A DNA stretch of 64,000 bases from positions 1-64,000 of the forward strand of contig CAINOE010000049.1 in assembly GCA_903851415.1 (NCBI GenBank), read 5' to 3'. The notes under the pieces are model-generated. The model did not search any database and had not been told where the DNA came from. It saw nothing but the letters and a program-made list of their open reading frames with translations. Positions within the stretch are counted from its first letter, which is position 1, and each line of letters starts with the position of its first letter. This stretch comes from an uncultured Rhodopila sp. Its GTDB lineage: Bacteria > Pseudomonadota > Alphaproteobacteria > Acetobacterales > Acetobacteraceae. The position numbers were made by a program, and so were the translations under genes. Shown here piece after piece: positions 42,660 to 52,388 of this stretch.

Positions 42660-45600
42660 GTGGAGACTAAGGAATTTGCTGAAGCCCTTGTTGGCCAACT
42701 CGCCCGCGATAACTTCCATACCGTAGGGTCTCTCGCCGCTTATCTCGCTCTGCCGGAGCGGGATCGCGGAGGTGACGAAGCCAACATTGTCGATTCTCGA
42801 ATTAGCCGATTGCTGCTCGAAGCGCTCGGCTACGGTGGAGCCGAAATTGACTATAATGCCGGCAAGGACAATTTACGCCCGGATTTCGTTGTACGTATTC
42901 GTGCTTTTCCGGGTTGTTGCTTCATCGTCGAAGACAAAGCGACTGTTGAACGCCGTCTGGAGTCTCATCGTCCGCAGCTTGGCGGATACATGGCAGCGTT
43001 TCGTTGCCCGCGCGGCCTATTGGTAAACGGCGAACGCGTCTTCGGCTATGACGATACCGGTCCTGTAACCTCGGCAACGCTGCAAGTGTCGCTTCATGCG
43101 GCGGTCCGCATTTGGCGGGGTGAAGACAGGCTAGCCGCCGGTCAGACCGGGTGGGATGCGCTACCGCAACCGGATCGCGATGCGCTTGCGGTCCTGTTGC
43201 GGCGATATGGGCGTGCTGCCTTTGAGGGCGTTGGCCGCCTGGTTGAGGACCTGACGCTCGATCAGGATGGCAACCCTCATCTTCTGGACGGAAGCACCTG
43301 GCGCCACGGCCGGACGCGCATCCTGATTGCCGATGCACGGGGGGCGGCCGATCATCTCGTGCAAGTCGTGCAGGAATTGATTGGCGAACTGCGAGAGGAT
43401 GTGGCGGTTCAATTCGCAGCTCGGCTGGCCGAACACGAAGCATTCCGTGACGAAATAAGACGAGCTCCCGGCTCCACGGTCGCGGCTGATGACATTATCA
43501 ATCACCACGCCGACGATCTATTGGCGCTTTGGCCACGGGCCTCCGCGGAAAAGCGAAACGAATTGCGGGAACGCCTGTACCGGGCCATGCGCGGTGATTT
43601 ACCGGATACAGAAATTGACAGTATCGCGGCTCTTATCCGGGTTGAAATTTCCGGACGCACCGGGACGGGTGCCGATGCGCTCTCCCGGGCCGCGGGCGAG
43701 GCGCGCGCTTTTGCGCTGCGATACAGCCGCCATGTAACACGCGCTCGCGCCCGCCATGTCGCTGGCGTCCAGGCGGTCGAAGCCTTCGAACGATGGCAGG
43801 CCGCTGTGGGAACATTACTCCTGCCAGGCGCCAACCCCGAAAAGGCCCGTGACGAGTATTTTGCCCAGACTGCCTATTTGGTTGTCGTTCGCATGCTCAT
43901 GGTCCGGGTGCTGGAGGACAAGGGGCTGACACCTCGCGTTTTCACCAATGGCGGTGCGGCCCTCTGGTTTCGGCAGGTTGAGCCGCACTATTTCAGTCTC
44001 GCCCGCGGCCGGAGCACCGCCCGCCTGCTGGAGATTGCCTACGAGAACGCCCAGTCGACCTACGCCCATTTCTTTGATGACCATCGTGTTTTCGATTGGT
44101 ATGTGCCGGACCGCATCACTGTCATTCGCGTTCTGCACCGACTGGCGGGCTTCGACCTTTCGTCGATGGACCGCGACATTGTCGGCACTATTTACGGCCG
44201 CTTTGTGAATGAGCGCCATAAGCATGAACAGGGCATGTACTACACGCCGCCCAGCGTCGTGGCGTTCATTCTTGACCGCGTCGGTTGGTCCGGGGCGGCG
44301 ACTGTTGAGGCGCGTCTGCTGGATCCTGCCTGTGGCTCCGGCGCCTTTTTGGTGGAGGCCGCCCGCCGGGCTGTCGAAGCCTATCGTGAACAGGCGCGCG
44401 CCGAAGGCCATGCGGAAATACCTCCCGAACGGATTCAGGCCGTTCTGGACTCTCTGCGGAATGGCTTGGTCGGCTTCGACCTCAATCCCTTTGCCTGTGC
44501 GTTGGCCGAGATCAACCTTCTTGTTCAGGTGCTGGACCTGGTCGCCCACGCGCACCGTCACAACGAACAGGCACGGCTTGAACGCTTCCGCATCTATGCG
44601 ACCGATGCGTTGCGCGTTCTGCCTGCCGCCCGTGCCATCCTGGAGAATGGTCTAGACCCTTCCGAGGCGGAAGACCTTCCGGATGAAGAACAGGCAAAGA
44701 GCAAACTCGGCATCTTTGCATCCGGCTTTGACGTCGTTGTCGGTAACCCACCATATGTCCGAGCGGATGAAGGGGCTGAAGGGCTGCTGCGTTATCGTCG
44801 CCAGGTCGAGAATCATCCGATTTTGCAGCGCCTGGAAGTACTCACACAGAAATGGGATCTGTTTGTTCCGTTTGTCGCACTTGGCCTTCACCTGCTGCGC
44901 AACCCCGAAGGCCGGCTCGGCATGATCGTGAGCAACGCTCTTGAAACAGTATTGTATGCCGGAGCACTTCGCCGCCATCTGGCAACGACAGCGACTGTAG
45001 AAGAAGTTCATTTCTTTGAACCCGGTGTGAAACTGTTCGCTGACGCCGTAGTACGAAATACCATTGTTATATTACGACGCAAGCCGCCATCGGCGGATAT
45101 CGAAACCTTGCGAGACTGGCATGCTGACGCGCCTCCCAACGCGCGGCGCCGGCAACTATTGCGTCAAGCGACCTATGGTGCGGAAGTCTTCCGTCCCGCA
45201 CTGCCGGCGCTTCGCGTTCCGGCGAACGTCGCGGCTCACGCAGTGAAGCACATTTGCTATGTTTCGGTGGGGATGGTCCTGAACGCGCACGAGCGGCTCG
45301 CGCAAGGTCAGTTCAGGCTCGATGACCTGCTGGTGGACCACCCCGATGCCGTTCATCCCCGGCCGTATGTCGGCAGCGAAGATTTGCGACTACCGAACGC
45401 CACAATTGGCGACTTCCCTTTCGCGCCGATGCGGGTTCGCTACCTGGAATATGGCACGGAACGGGTGCCGGCATTGATCCGTCGTCCGACCTTTCCGGAA
45501 CTTTATGACCGGGAGAAGCTGATGGCAGGCGAATTCGGTAGCGTGGTGCATGATGACGGCAGGTTGGATCCGCTTGGATTTCTTGTCTGCAATCACTCCG

Positions 45601-46409
45601 TTTTTCAATTTGTTCCCTGGCACTCTCTTGCCGGTGTCCGAAATCGTGCGCTGTTGGAACGCGAGCGAGACGTCGGTCGTCTTCGTTCGGAAATGGAGGT
45701 ACTGTCGCGTCTGTATCCTCTGCCTTTTCTGGCCGGCCTGCTCAACAGTAGCGCTTGGGCAACTATCATGGCCGGTCGTGCGGCGACCTCAATCGCTGGT
45801 CGCGCCCAACCGAATGACTATGCCGATCAGGCGATTCCCGTTCCCGAACAGGAAATTGCCGACGCAGTTGGCCAGGCTGCGACCGCAGCACGCCGCGAGG
45901 GGCACGCGCTTGCGGCTCTGCTCGCCGCCGGCTGGCAACGCCATCCGCAGGGCTGGCGTTCACCTCCGACTGTCGCAGCCAGTGTTCAACAAGGCGCATT
46001 TGGTATCGCCCGCACGCGGTGGGGCTTGACCATCGAACGCCCAACCATCCGCTGTGCCACCCTTCGGCGAGAAGGCGAAACATTCGTCTCCGGCGAGCGT
46101 GTCGCCGCCCGGCTTCCCGCTGGCACAGATCAAGCTGCCGCGGACTTCTTGCTACGTGTGCTGAATGCCCAGGGTGTCAGCACATTGCAAAGCGTAGAGG
46201 CTGGAACGGTCGCTATTCCGCTCCGCCCGCTAGATGCGAGCGCCACGGAACGCGCCTTGCTGGCCGCCGAACGAGCGGCTCTCGCTCGCGAACAGGTGAT
46301 TATGGACCTCCGGTCCGAGATCGACGCATTGGTTGGGCCTCTTTTCGAAGCCGTGCCGCAGCCGCCAATCAAGGATATCACTCGGTTGGGACGGGTTGGC
46401 GAGGTTTGA
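42660..46409 (+). CDS. fused restriction-methylation enzyme (type IIG/PglX-like)
   Basis: 1249 residues from a GTG at 42660 with an AGGGGGAG site. The N-terminus looks like a PD-(D/E)xK nuclease: PDFVV at 74-78 and FIVEDKA at 88-94 (Glu91, Lys93). A long helical region follows, then the adenine methyltransferase with motif I LLDPACGSGAFLVEA near residue 553 and motif IV NPPYV near residue 695. The C-terminal third is probably the target-recognition domain. Single-chain enzymes of this type methylate and cut DNA, and PglX of BREX has the same methylase-specificity layout but no nuclease part. No other BREX, DISARM or R-M genes are adjacent. GC content is lower than in the neighbours, suggesting transfer. 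Confidence 0.85.
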   Translation: METKEFAEALVGQLARDNFHTVGSLAAYLALPERDRGGDEANIVDSRISRLLLEALGYGGAEIDYNAGKDNLRPDFVVRIRAFPGCCFIVEDKATVERRLESHRPQLGGYMAAFRCPRGLLVNGERVFGYDDTGPVTSATLQVSLHAAVRIWRGEDRLAAGQTGWDALPQPDRDALAVLLRRYGRAAFEGVGRLVEDLTLDQDGNPHLLDGSTWRHGRTRILIADARGAADHLVQVVQELIGELREDVAVQFAARLAEHEAFRDEIRRAPGSTVAADDIINHHADDLLALWPRASAEKRNELRERLYRAMRGDLPDTEIDSIAALIRVEISGRTGTGADALSRAAGEARAFALRYSRHVTRARARHVAGVQAVEAFERWQAAVGTLLLPGANPEKARDEYFAQTAYLVVVRMLMVRVLEDKGLTPRVFTNGGAALWFRQVEPHYFSLARGRSTARLLEIAYENAQSTYAHFFDDHRVFDWYVPDRITVIRVLHRLAGFDLSSMDRDIVGTIYGRFVNERHKHEQGMYYTPPSVVAFILDRVGWSGAATVEARLLDPACGSGAFLVEAARRAVEAYREQARAEGHAEIPPERIQAVLDSLRNGLVGFDLNPFACALAEINLLVQVLDLVAHAHRHNEQARLERFRIYATDALRVLPAARAILENGLDPSEAEDLPDEEQAKSKLGIFASGFDVVVGNPPYVRADEGAEGLLRYRRQVENHPILQRLEVLTQKWDLFVPFVALGLHLLRNPEGRLGMIVSNALETVLYAGALRRHLATTATVEEVHFFEPGVKLFADAVVRNTIVILRRKPPSADIETLRDWHADAPPNARRRQLLRQATYGAEVFRPALPALRVPANVAAHAVKHICYVSVGMVLNAHERLAQGQFRLDDLLVDHPDAVHPRPYVGSEDLRLPNATIGDFPFAPMRVRYLEYGTERVPALIRRPTFPELYDREKLMAGEFGSVVHDDGRLDPLGFLVCNHSVFQFVPWHSLAGVRNRALLERERDVGRLRSEMEVLSRLYPLPFLAGLLNSSAWATIMAGRAATSIAGRAQPNDYADQAIPVPEQEIADAVGQAATAARREGHALAALLAAGWQRHPQGWRSPPTVAASVQQGAFGIARTRWGLTIERPTIRCATLRREGETFVSGERVAARLPAGTDQAAADFLLRVLNAQGVSTLQSVEAGTVAIPLRPLDASATERALLAAERAALAREQVIMDLRSEIDALVGPLFEAVPQPPIKDITRLGRVGEV

Positions 46410-46483
46410 GCCAAAATCAGTCAGGTAACTCATCCACGGAAGCGTCTGGCGCGGTTGTTCGATATACCGCGCCGCATCAGGCA

Positions 46484-46807
46484 TCACAGGTCAACGCCGT
46501 CCCGCCGGAGTTCCATCATCAGGCCCGTGCGATTGTTATACGCTCCCGCGTGGAACGGCATCGTGTTGATGACGGCGCCCGTGTCATCCAGGATGTCCGT
46601 CTCGATCTCCGCCAGCCGGTGCGACTCCTGCCAAAAGCTGTCGGGCTCGTGAATGAACACCGCGATGTCGTAATCCGAATCCGGGCGCGCGTCGCCTCGG
46701 GCGCGCGACCCGTACAGGACCACGCGCTCCAGCCTGGCTCCATACGCCTCGCCGAGCGCCCGCCGGAAGCGCTCCAGGATCAGCCGATCGGCTTCGGATC
46801 GCGGCAT
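46484..46807 (-). CDS. orphan MNT-type nucleotidyltransferase
   Basis: 107 residues with the nucleotidyltransferase signature [20 protein letters not shown] (Gly33-Ser34, Asp45, Asp47), starting at an ATG at 46807. The C-terminal half is longer and richer in Asp/Arg than usual. It is of the MntA/antitoxin type, but no HEPN partner is found within 300 bases. It converges with the restriction enzyme gene. It could be an antitoxin that lost its toxin or a standalone enzyme. Confidence 0.8.
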   Translation of the reverse strand: MPRSEADRLILERFRRALGEAYGARLERVVLYGSRARGDARPDSDYDIAVFIHEPDSFWQESHRLAEIETDILDDTGAVINTMPFHAGAYNNRTGLMMELRRDGVDL

Positions 46808-47085
46808 ATCCACCCCTGTCCTCCGCGACTGGTAGCACATCCGGCCATCAAAGGCGAAGTCCGAACTGCTCGTTTTGGACTGGCGAGCGGACATCCGGCG
46901 CCCAACCCTTGATGGCCGACCGGCGCCGGAGGCGGTCGATCCAGGCCGCGTCACCGGGGCCGCGGCATCCGCTGGCGTGCGGCGAACGAGGCGGCGCGGC
47001 AGCGAGGCGATCGCCGCTCATTCTGCCGCGGATTGGGGCCCCGTTCGCCATGGCCGTATCCCTGGCCGCGGTCGTCCGATCAGTG

Positions 47086-48138
47086 TCAGGCGCAAGCCTC
47101 CAGGATCATGTTGAACGGCGTCTCCGCCGCCTTCCTCACCCGGGTGAACCCGCCCTGATGGATCGCCGACGACAGCCTTTCCAGGCCCGCCTGGGCGCCG
47201 AGAGCCGCGCCCATCGGCTGGGCGAGCGAGGTCGGGATGCAGATCATCGTCGAGGCCGCGAAGAACAGCCGGCTGACCGGGTTCAGATTGTCCTCCAGCC
47301 GGTCACCGGCCTGCGGCTCGACGATCATCCAGCGTCCGTCCGGCTTCAGCGTCCGCCTGACATGCCGCGCCGCGCCCACCGGATCGCCCATGTCGTGCAG
47401 GCAATCGAAGAAGGTCACCAAATCGAGGCCCTCGCCAGGGAAGTCGGCGGCGGATGCGACCTCGAACCGCGTGTTGGCCGTCACGCCATGCTGCTCCGCA
47501 TGGATCCGGGCCTGCTCGATCGAGCCTGCGTGGAAGTCGTAGCCGACGAAGGTCGATCGCGGGAACGCCTTGGCCATGATCACGGTCGAGAAGCCGTGCC
47601 CGCAGCCGACATCGGCGACGGCCGCGCCGCGCTCCAGCTTCGCCGTCACGCCGTCCAGCGCCGGCAGCCACGACTGCACCAGGGCGGTGTGGTAGCTTGG
47701 GCGGAAGAAGCGTCCGACGGTGCAGAACAGGCAGGGCGACTGCTCGCCCCAGCCGACGCCCTTGCCGGTGCGGAACGCCGGCTCGACCAGCGCCTGGTTC
47801 TCCAGCATGACCGCCGCGAGATCGAAGGCGCCCTGAAGATAGACCGGGCTGTCTGCTTCGGCGAACACCATCGCCTGCTCCGGCGGCAACGTGAACGCGC
47901 CGGCTGCCGCGTCGTACGCGAGGTATCCCGAGGCCGCCTGATGCGACAGCCACTCGCGCGCGTAGCGCTCGGCGATGCCAGCCTTCCGCGCCAGCTCGGG
48001 CGCCGTCATCGGGCCGCTCTCCTGCAACGTCCGGTACAGTCCCAGCCGGTCGCCGATGCGCACCATCGGCACGCTGAACGCGCCTCCGAGGTCGCCGAGC
48101 ATCCGGCCGACGAACTCATGCAGCCTGGTTTCGTCCAT
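47086..48138 (-). CDS. SAM-dependent methyltransferase with winged-helix N-terminus
   Basis: 350 residues. The N-terminal part (about 1-95) is a winged helix of the kind that precedes small-molecule methyltransferases: [48 protein letters not shown]. The methyltransferase core has motif [20 protein letters not shown] (about 180-198), [19 protein letters not shown] as post-II/III and [11 protein letters not shown]. Natural-product and hydroxyl methylases share this layout. The ATG at 48138 is used; one at 48147 would add three residues. Divergent from the hybrid kinase gene. Substrate unknown. Confidence 0.84.
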   Translation of the reverse strand: MDETRLHEFVGRMLGDLGGAFSVPMVRIGDRLGLYRTLQESGPMTAPELARKAGIAERYAREWLSHQAASGYLAYDAAAGAFTLPPEQAMVFAEADSPVYLQGAFDLAAVMLENQALVEPAFRTGKGVGWGEQSPCLFCTVGRFFRPSYHTALVQSWLPALDGVTAKLERGAAVADVGCGHGFSTVIMAKAFPRSTFVGYDFHAGSIEQARIHAEQHGVTANTRFEVASAADFPGEGLDLVTFFDCLHDMGDPVGAARHVRRTLKPDGRWMIVEPQAGDRLEDNLNPVSRLFFAASTMICIPTSLAQPMGAALGAQAGLERLSSAIHQGGFTRVRKAAETPFNMILEACA

Positions 48139-48402
48139 CACCCTCATCCCTTCTTCTGTTTCGTTGGCATTGATCGGCTTTGCGCCGGCGGACCGGCTTG
48201 CGGGATGTTGCCAGCGGTCTGTCGCAGGGCGATCTTGCGAGCGGCCGAAGATGTCGCGTCTGTCGCGCCCGGAGGATCGTCCTGCATCAAAGGGTTGCGG
48301 CGACGGACGCGACAGACGCGACAAAACCGGCCCGCTCGCGCGATACGGGCGCGACCGAACCCTGCGACGAGATACGGGCTGCTCAACCGAAGGAGCCGAG
48401 CT

Positions 48403-50547
48403 GTGACGGAGCCTGATCCCGCCGCCCTGCGCCTGGCCGGCACGCCGGAGATCCCAGGCGCCGCGGATACGCTGCGCGAGCTGCAGGAGGCGCAGGAGTA
48501 CCGCATCGCGACCAGCGAGATCCTGCGCGTGATCAGCCGATCGGCGTTCGACCTGAGCAGCGTGCTGCTGACGGTGGTCACGAATGCGACCACGTTGTGC
48601 CGGGCGGAGATGGCGGTGTTGTTCCGGTACCAGGACGGGGCCTACCGTTTCGATGTCGGCCACGGCCTCACCCCCGAGTATGAGGCCATAGAACGCCGGC
48701 AGGCCATCCAGCCGGGGCGGGGCACCATCATCGGCCGCGCCGCGCTGGAGCGGCGGACGGTGCAGATCGTCGACGCCTGGAACGAGGAGGTCTACGCCAG
48801 GAAGGACGATGCGCGGCTCGGCCGGGTCCGCACCATGCTGGGCGTCCCGCTGCTGCGCGAGGGCGTGCCCATCGGCGTGATCGGCCTCGGGCGGGCGAAG
48901 GTGGAGCCGTTCACCGGCCGGCAGATCGAGCTGGTGTCGACCTTCGCCGATCAGGCGATGATCGCGATCGAGAACGTGCGGCTGTTCGAGGAGCTGCAGT
49001 CGGCCCGCGAATCCGCCGAGCGCGAGCGGGACCTGGCCGAGGCGGCGCGCGCCGGGGCGGAGGCGGCCGACAGGGCGAAGTCCACCTTCCTCGCCGCGAT
49101 GAGCCACGAGATCCGCACACCGATGAACGGGGTGCTCGGCATGATGGAGGTGCTGGAGCGCTCGCGGCTGGAACCGGCGCAGGCGCGCTGCGTCGCCGTG
49201 ATGCGCGACAGCGCCCAGGCGCTTCTGCGCATCATCGACGACGTCCTGGACTTCTCGAAGATCGACGCCGGGCGGATGGACGTCGAGCGGCTGCCCTTCA
49301 GCATCGGCGAGTTGGTCGAGAGGACGGTCGAGACGATGCGGCCGCAGGCGCTGCGCAAGGGTCTGGCGCTGTTCGTCGATCCGTCCGCGGGCGGGCCGGA
49401 CCGGGTCGCCGGCGACCCGATGCGGGTGCGCCAGATCCTGTTCAACCTCGTCGGCAACGCCATCAAGTTCACCGACCGCGGCTACGTCCGCGTCAGCGCC
49501 GCCAGCCGCGCGGGGCCCGGCGGCGTCGTGCTGGTCCGCATCGCCGTCAGCGACAGCGGAATCGGCATGGACGAGGCAACATGCGCACGCCTGTTCCAGC
49601 CGTTCACGCAGGCCGACAGCTCGACGACGCGGCGCTTCGGCGGCACCGGCCTGGGCCTGTCGATCTCGCGCCGGCTCGCGCAGTTGATGGGCGGCGACGT
49701 GACCGTCCGCAGCGCCCCCGGCGAAGGCAGCAGCTTCGTCGTCACGCTGCGTCTGGATGGTGTCGGCCCTGCCCGGGCGCCCGAGGCGGCTGCGGCGCGC
49801 CAGGTTCCGGCCGCCTCGGCGCCGAGGCGCGACACGGCGCGGATTCTCGTCGTGGACGACCATCCGGTGAACCGCGAGGTGATCTGCCGCCAGCTCGAGC
49901 TGCTCGGCCTGTCTGCCGAGGTCGCGGAGGACGGCGCGGCGGCGCTGTCGCTTTGGCGCGAGTCCCCGCAGGCGCTCGTGCTGCTCGACCTGCACATGCC
50001 GGTGTTGGACGGATTCGGCCTGGCCGCGGCGATCCGCGGCGACGAAGCGATGCGCGGCAGGCCGCGCACCGGGCTGATCGCGGTGACCGCCGACGCCTTG
50101 AAGGGCGAGGACGCGCGCTGCTACGCCGCCGGCATGGACGCGTTCCTGCCCAAGCCCGTGTCGGTGGATGCGCTGGCCCGCGCGCTCGCGCGCTGGATCC
50201 CGGACCTCGCTTCGAGCGAGCCCGTCGGCGCGCTGTTCGATCCGGAGGCGCTGCGCAGCCTGTTCGGCGCCGGCGCGCGCCTCGCCGGCGTGGTGCAGAG
50301 CTTCGCCGGCAGCGCTGCGCGCGACGTCGCGGCTCTGGCGGCGGCGGAGAACGCCGATGGGCTTGCAGCCTGCGCGCACCGGCTGAAAGGGGCGGCGCAG
50401 ATGGCAGGCGCTCGACTGATCGCCGGGCAGGCGGCCCGTGCCGAAGCGGCTGCGAGGGCCGGCGACCTTGCGGGCGCGCGGCAGGTTGCGGACGGCATGG
50501 CTGCGCTGCTGGCGGAGACGCTGCGCGTGATGCGCTCAGTCGTCTGA
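48403..50547 (+). CDS. hybrid histidine kinase, GAF-HisKA-HATPase-REC-Hpt
   Basis: 714 residues from GTG at 48403 with an AAGGAG site. No transmembrane helix, so it is cytoplasmic. A GAF sensor lies at about 40-195, followed by a coiled-coil linker and HisKA with His235 ([20 protein letters not shown]). HATPase shows [20 protein letters not shown] and [13 protein letters not shown]. The receiver (about 484-600) has Asp529 in [13 protein letters not shown], and the C-terminal Hpt domain has a phosphorylatable His near 659 ([13 protein letters not shown]). The full His-Asp-His relay should hand phosphate to a separate regulator. The OmpR-type protein converging at 50536 is the obvious candidate partner. 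Confidence 0.9.
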   Translation: MTEPDPAALRLAGTPEIPGAADTLRELQEAQEYRIATSEILRVISRSAFDLSSVLLTVVTNATTLCRAEMAVLFRYQDGAYRFDVGHGLTPEYEAIERRQAIQPGRGTIIGRAALERRTVQIVDAWNEEVYARKDDARLGRVRTMLGVPLLREGVPIGVIGLGRAKVEPFTGRQIELVSTFADQAMIAIENVRLFEELQSARESAERERDLAEAARAGAEAADRAKSTFLAAMSHEIRTPMNGVLGMMEVLERSRLEPAQARCVAVMRDSAQALLRIIDDVLDFSKIDAGRMDVERLPFSIGELVERTVETMRPQALRKGLALFVDPSAGGPDRVAGDPMRVRQILFNLVGNAIKFTDRGYVRVSAASRAGPGGVVLVRIAVSDSGIGMDEATCARLFQPFTQADSSTTRRFGGTGLGLSISRRLAQLMGGDVTVRSAPGEGSSFVVTLRLDGVGPARAPEAAAARQVPAASAPRRDTARILVVDDHPVNREVICRQLELLGLSAEVAEDGAAALSLWRESPQALVLLDLHMPVLDGFGLAAAIRGDEAMRGRPRTGLIAVTADALKGEDARCYAAGMDAFLPKPVSVDALARALARWIPDLASSEPVGALFDPEALRSLFGAGARLAGVVQSFAGSAARDVAALAAAENADGLAACAHRLKGAAQMAGARLIAGQAARAEAAARAGDLAGARQVADGMAALLAETLRVMRSVV

Positions 50548-51279
50548 CGGCACGAACATGTAGCCGACGCCGCGCACGCTGCGGATCGCCTCCGGCCTGG
50601 CCGGGTCGCGCTCCAGCTTGCGGCGCAGGCGCATGATGCGGTTGTCGATCGCCCGGTCGAACGCCTCCGCCTCCCGATGCGCGATGGTTTCCAGCAGCCA
50701 GTCGCGCGTCAGGGGACGGTTCGGGTTCTCGACGAAAAGGCGCAGCAGCTCGAACTCGCTGGCGCTCAGGCTGTCCGGCGAGCCGCCGGCGAGGGTGAGC
50801 GTCCGGCGTTGCAGGTCCAGCATCGCGGCGCCGACGCGCACCTCCGTGAGGCGCGGCGGCGGCGGGGCGGCGGTGGTGCGGCGCAGCAGCGCCTTCACGC
50901 GCGCCACGAGCTCGCGCGGCTCGAACGGCTTGGCGACGTAGTCGTCCGCGCCCGACTCCAACCCGACGACCCGGTCGATGACGTCTCCGGACGCGGTGAG
51001 CATGAGGATGCCGACGCGCGCCGATCGGCTGCGCAGCCAGCGCGCCAGGGCGAAGCCGTCCTCCGCCTCGTTCAGATGCACGTCGAGGAGTGCCACGTCC
51101 GGCATGGCGTGCTGGGCAAGGCGCTTCAATTCGGCGCCGGAGGCGAACGTGGTGGGCCGCAGGCCGTGCTGCGCCAGGCACTCAGCGATCGCCTGCCGCT
51201 GGAATGGCTCGTCTTCGACCAGAACGATCTTTGCCGGGCTGTTCAGGCTGGGTGCTCGTTCGTTTGGTTGTGTTACCAA
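50536..51279 (-). CDS. OmpR/PhoB-type response regulator
   Basis: 247 residues. Receiver domain with Asp66 ([10 protein letters not shown]), Thr95 and Lys117, and a C-terminal winged helix (about 145-243) with [32 protein letters not shown] and [19 protein letters not shown]. Likely a transcription factor phosphorylated by the neighbouring GAF hybrid kinase. The two genes converge and overlap by 12 bases at their stop codons. Confidence 0.92.
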   Translation of the reverse strand: MVTQPNERAPSLNSPAKIVLVEDEPFQRQAIAECLAQHGLRPTTFASGAELKRLAQHAMPDVALLDVHLNEAEDGFALARWLRSRSARVGILMLTASGDVIDRVVGLESGADDYVAKPFEPRELVARVKALLRRTTAAPPPPRLTEVRVGAAMLDLQRRTLTLAGGSPDSLSASEFELLRLFVENPNRPLTRDWLLETIAHREAEAFDRAIDNRIMRLRRKLERDPARPEAIRSVRGVGYMFVPSDD

Positions 51280-51839
51280 ATGCAGCCCAACAATACAGCT
51301 GTGCGAGGCGGCCCGCCACCAGAGTCCATAACGGCCTTAACTTGCTGCGTGGCCTGAGGCGCACGCGCTCCGCCGCGTTTTGGCGGACGGATGGGTTGGC
51401 GGCCTGCGGACGATGGCCGCCGTGGGCGAGCCCAATGGTGAGTGTCCGCTTCTGAGCCGTGCGTCGCCTGTAGCCGCCGGTCCGCTTCGGCCGATCGCGG
51501 CCGGGCTTGGTGCGAAGGGACAGGGCGGGAGGCGACCGATGGGTTCCGACACTTCGACCGGCGCCGGCGGCGGTGCCGCGGCAAGCAGTTCGCGGGCGCG
51601 TGCTATATCGGCCTTGCGGGCGGAACTGGCGAGCAGGCCGTAATGCCGGCGCCGCGGATCGCCCGCCTGAACGGGGACTGGGATGCTTATCGGGCGGCGC
51701 TCGCCGCCAACCCGCCCGCCAATCTCAACGGGCCAAAAGCGTCACCGAAGGTCGCCGCTTGATCGCATAACTTTGGTTCGCACCCCGTGTGATTTCGGGG
51801 TTTTGCGCTGGGAGGACGATCTGGTATAGGGCGTCGTGT
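51280..51839. other. gene-poor gap with one doubtful small frame
   Basis: About 560 bases holding the promoter side of the response regulator and the upstream part of the tRNA. A plus-strand frame of 39 codons starting at 51643 (MPAPRIARLNGDWDAYRAAL, then a Pro/Asn-rich tail) has a weak GAGCAGG site and reaches a stop at 51762. It is not supported enough to call a gene and could be a fragment of a larger lost one. No terminator hairpin was recognised. Confidence 0.4.
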
Positions 51840-51916
51840 GTCTCCGTAGCTCAGCAGGATAGAGCACCAGATTCCTAATCTGGGGGCCGTGGGTTCGAAT
51901 CCCGCCGGGGACGCCA
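51840..51916 (+). tRNA. tRNA-Arg (anticodon CCU)
   Basis: 77 bases with encoded CCA. The acceptor stem GTCTCCG pairs with CGGGGAC, the D arm is AGCTC...GAGC, the anticodon stem CCAGA/TCTGG encloses TTCCTAA with anticodon CCT, and the T arm shows GGTTCGAATCC. It reads AGG codons. Flanked by low-information DNA, so it is transcribed alone. Confidence 0.97.
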
Positions 51917-52388
51917 TTTCGGAACAGAACTTCGCGGCCATCCCGTGGCAGGCGATCACCCTGACGGGGCGCTCGATGCGTCACGATCCGCTTCGCGCGT
52001 CAGGCTGACAGCCAGCGTTCCAGCCGGCCAACATCTGAACGATAGCGCACTACTTAAGATTGCGCAACGGCAGCCGGAGGTCGCCCGGGCATGGCCGTAA
52101 ACCGGCTCAGTGACAGGGATCGCCTGGACAGCGCGGCTCCGGCGCGCCGGGCGGGTCAGGCTGCGGCCATCGCCCGCGATCCGATCTCATCGCCCGTTCG
52201 ATCCGGATTGTCACTTGATCGAGATTTGCTTAATAGGATCGTGACGGCCGCGATGGCCGCCGGAACAGGAGTAACGCGGCCATGGCTAAGCGATGTCCGT
52301 TGCAGGCTCTCGCGGTGTGCAGGCTCCCGGGGCCGGTGCATCGGCCGGCTCCACCCGCGGATGTCGCCCGTTTCCATGGCCGAATCGC
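51917..52388. other. gene-free gap before the glycan cluster
   Basis: About 470 bases between tRNA-Arg and the glycosyltransferase start. It contains part of the promoter of the glycan cluster. Near 52200-52240 it is AT-richer (GATTTGCTTAATAGGATCG). No gene or clear signal is recognised. Confidence 0.45.

Noticed and set aside
42660-46409. Calling the fused enzyme a BREX PglX
   Set aside because: No brxA/B/C/L or pglZ genes flank it, and it has a nuclease-like N-terminus not typical of PglX.
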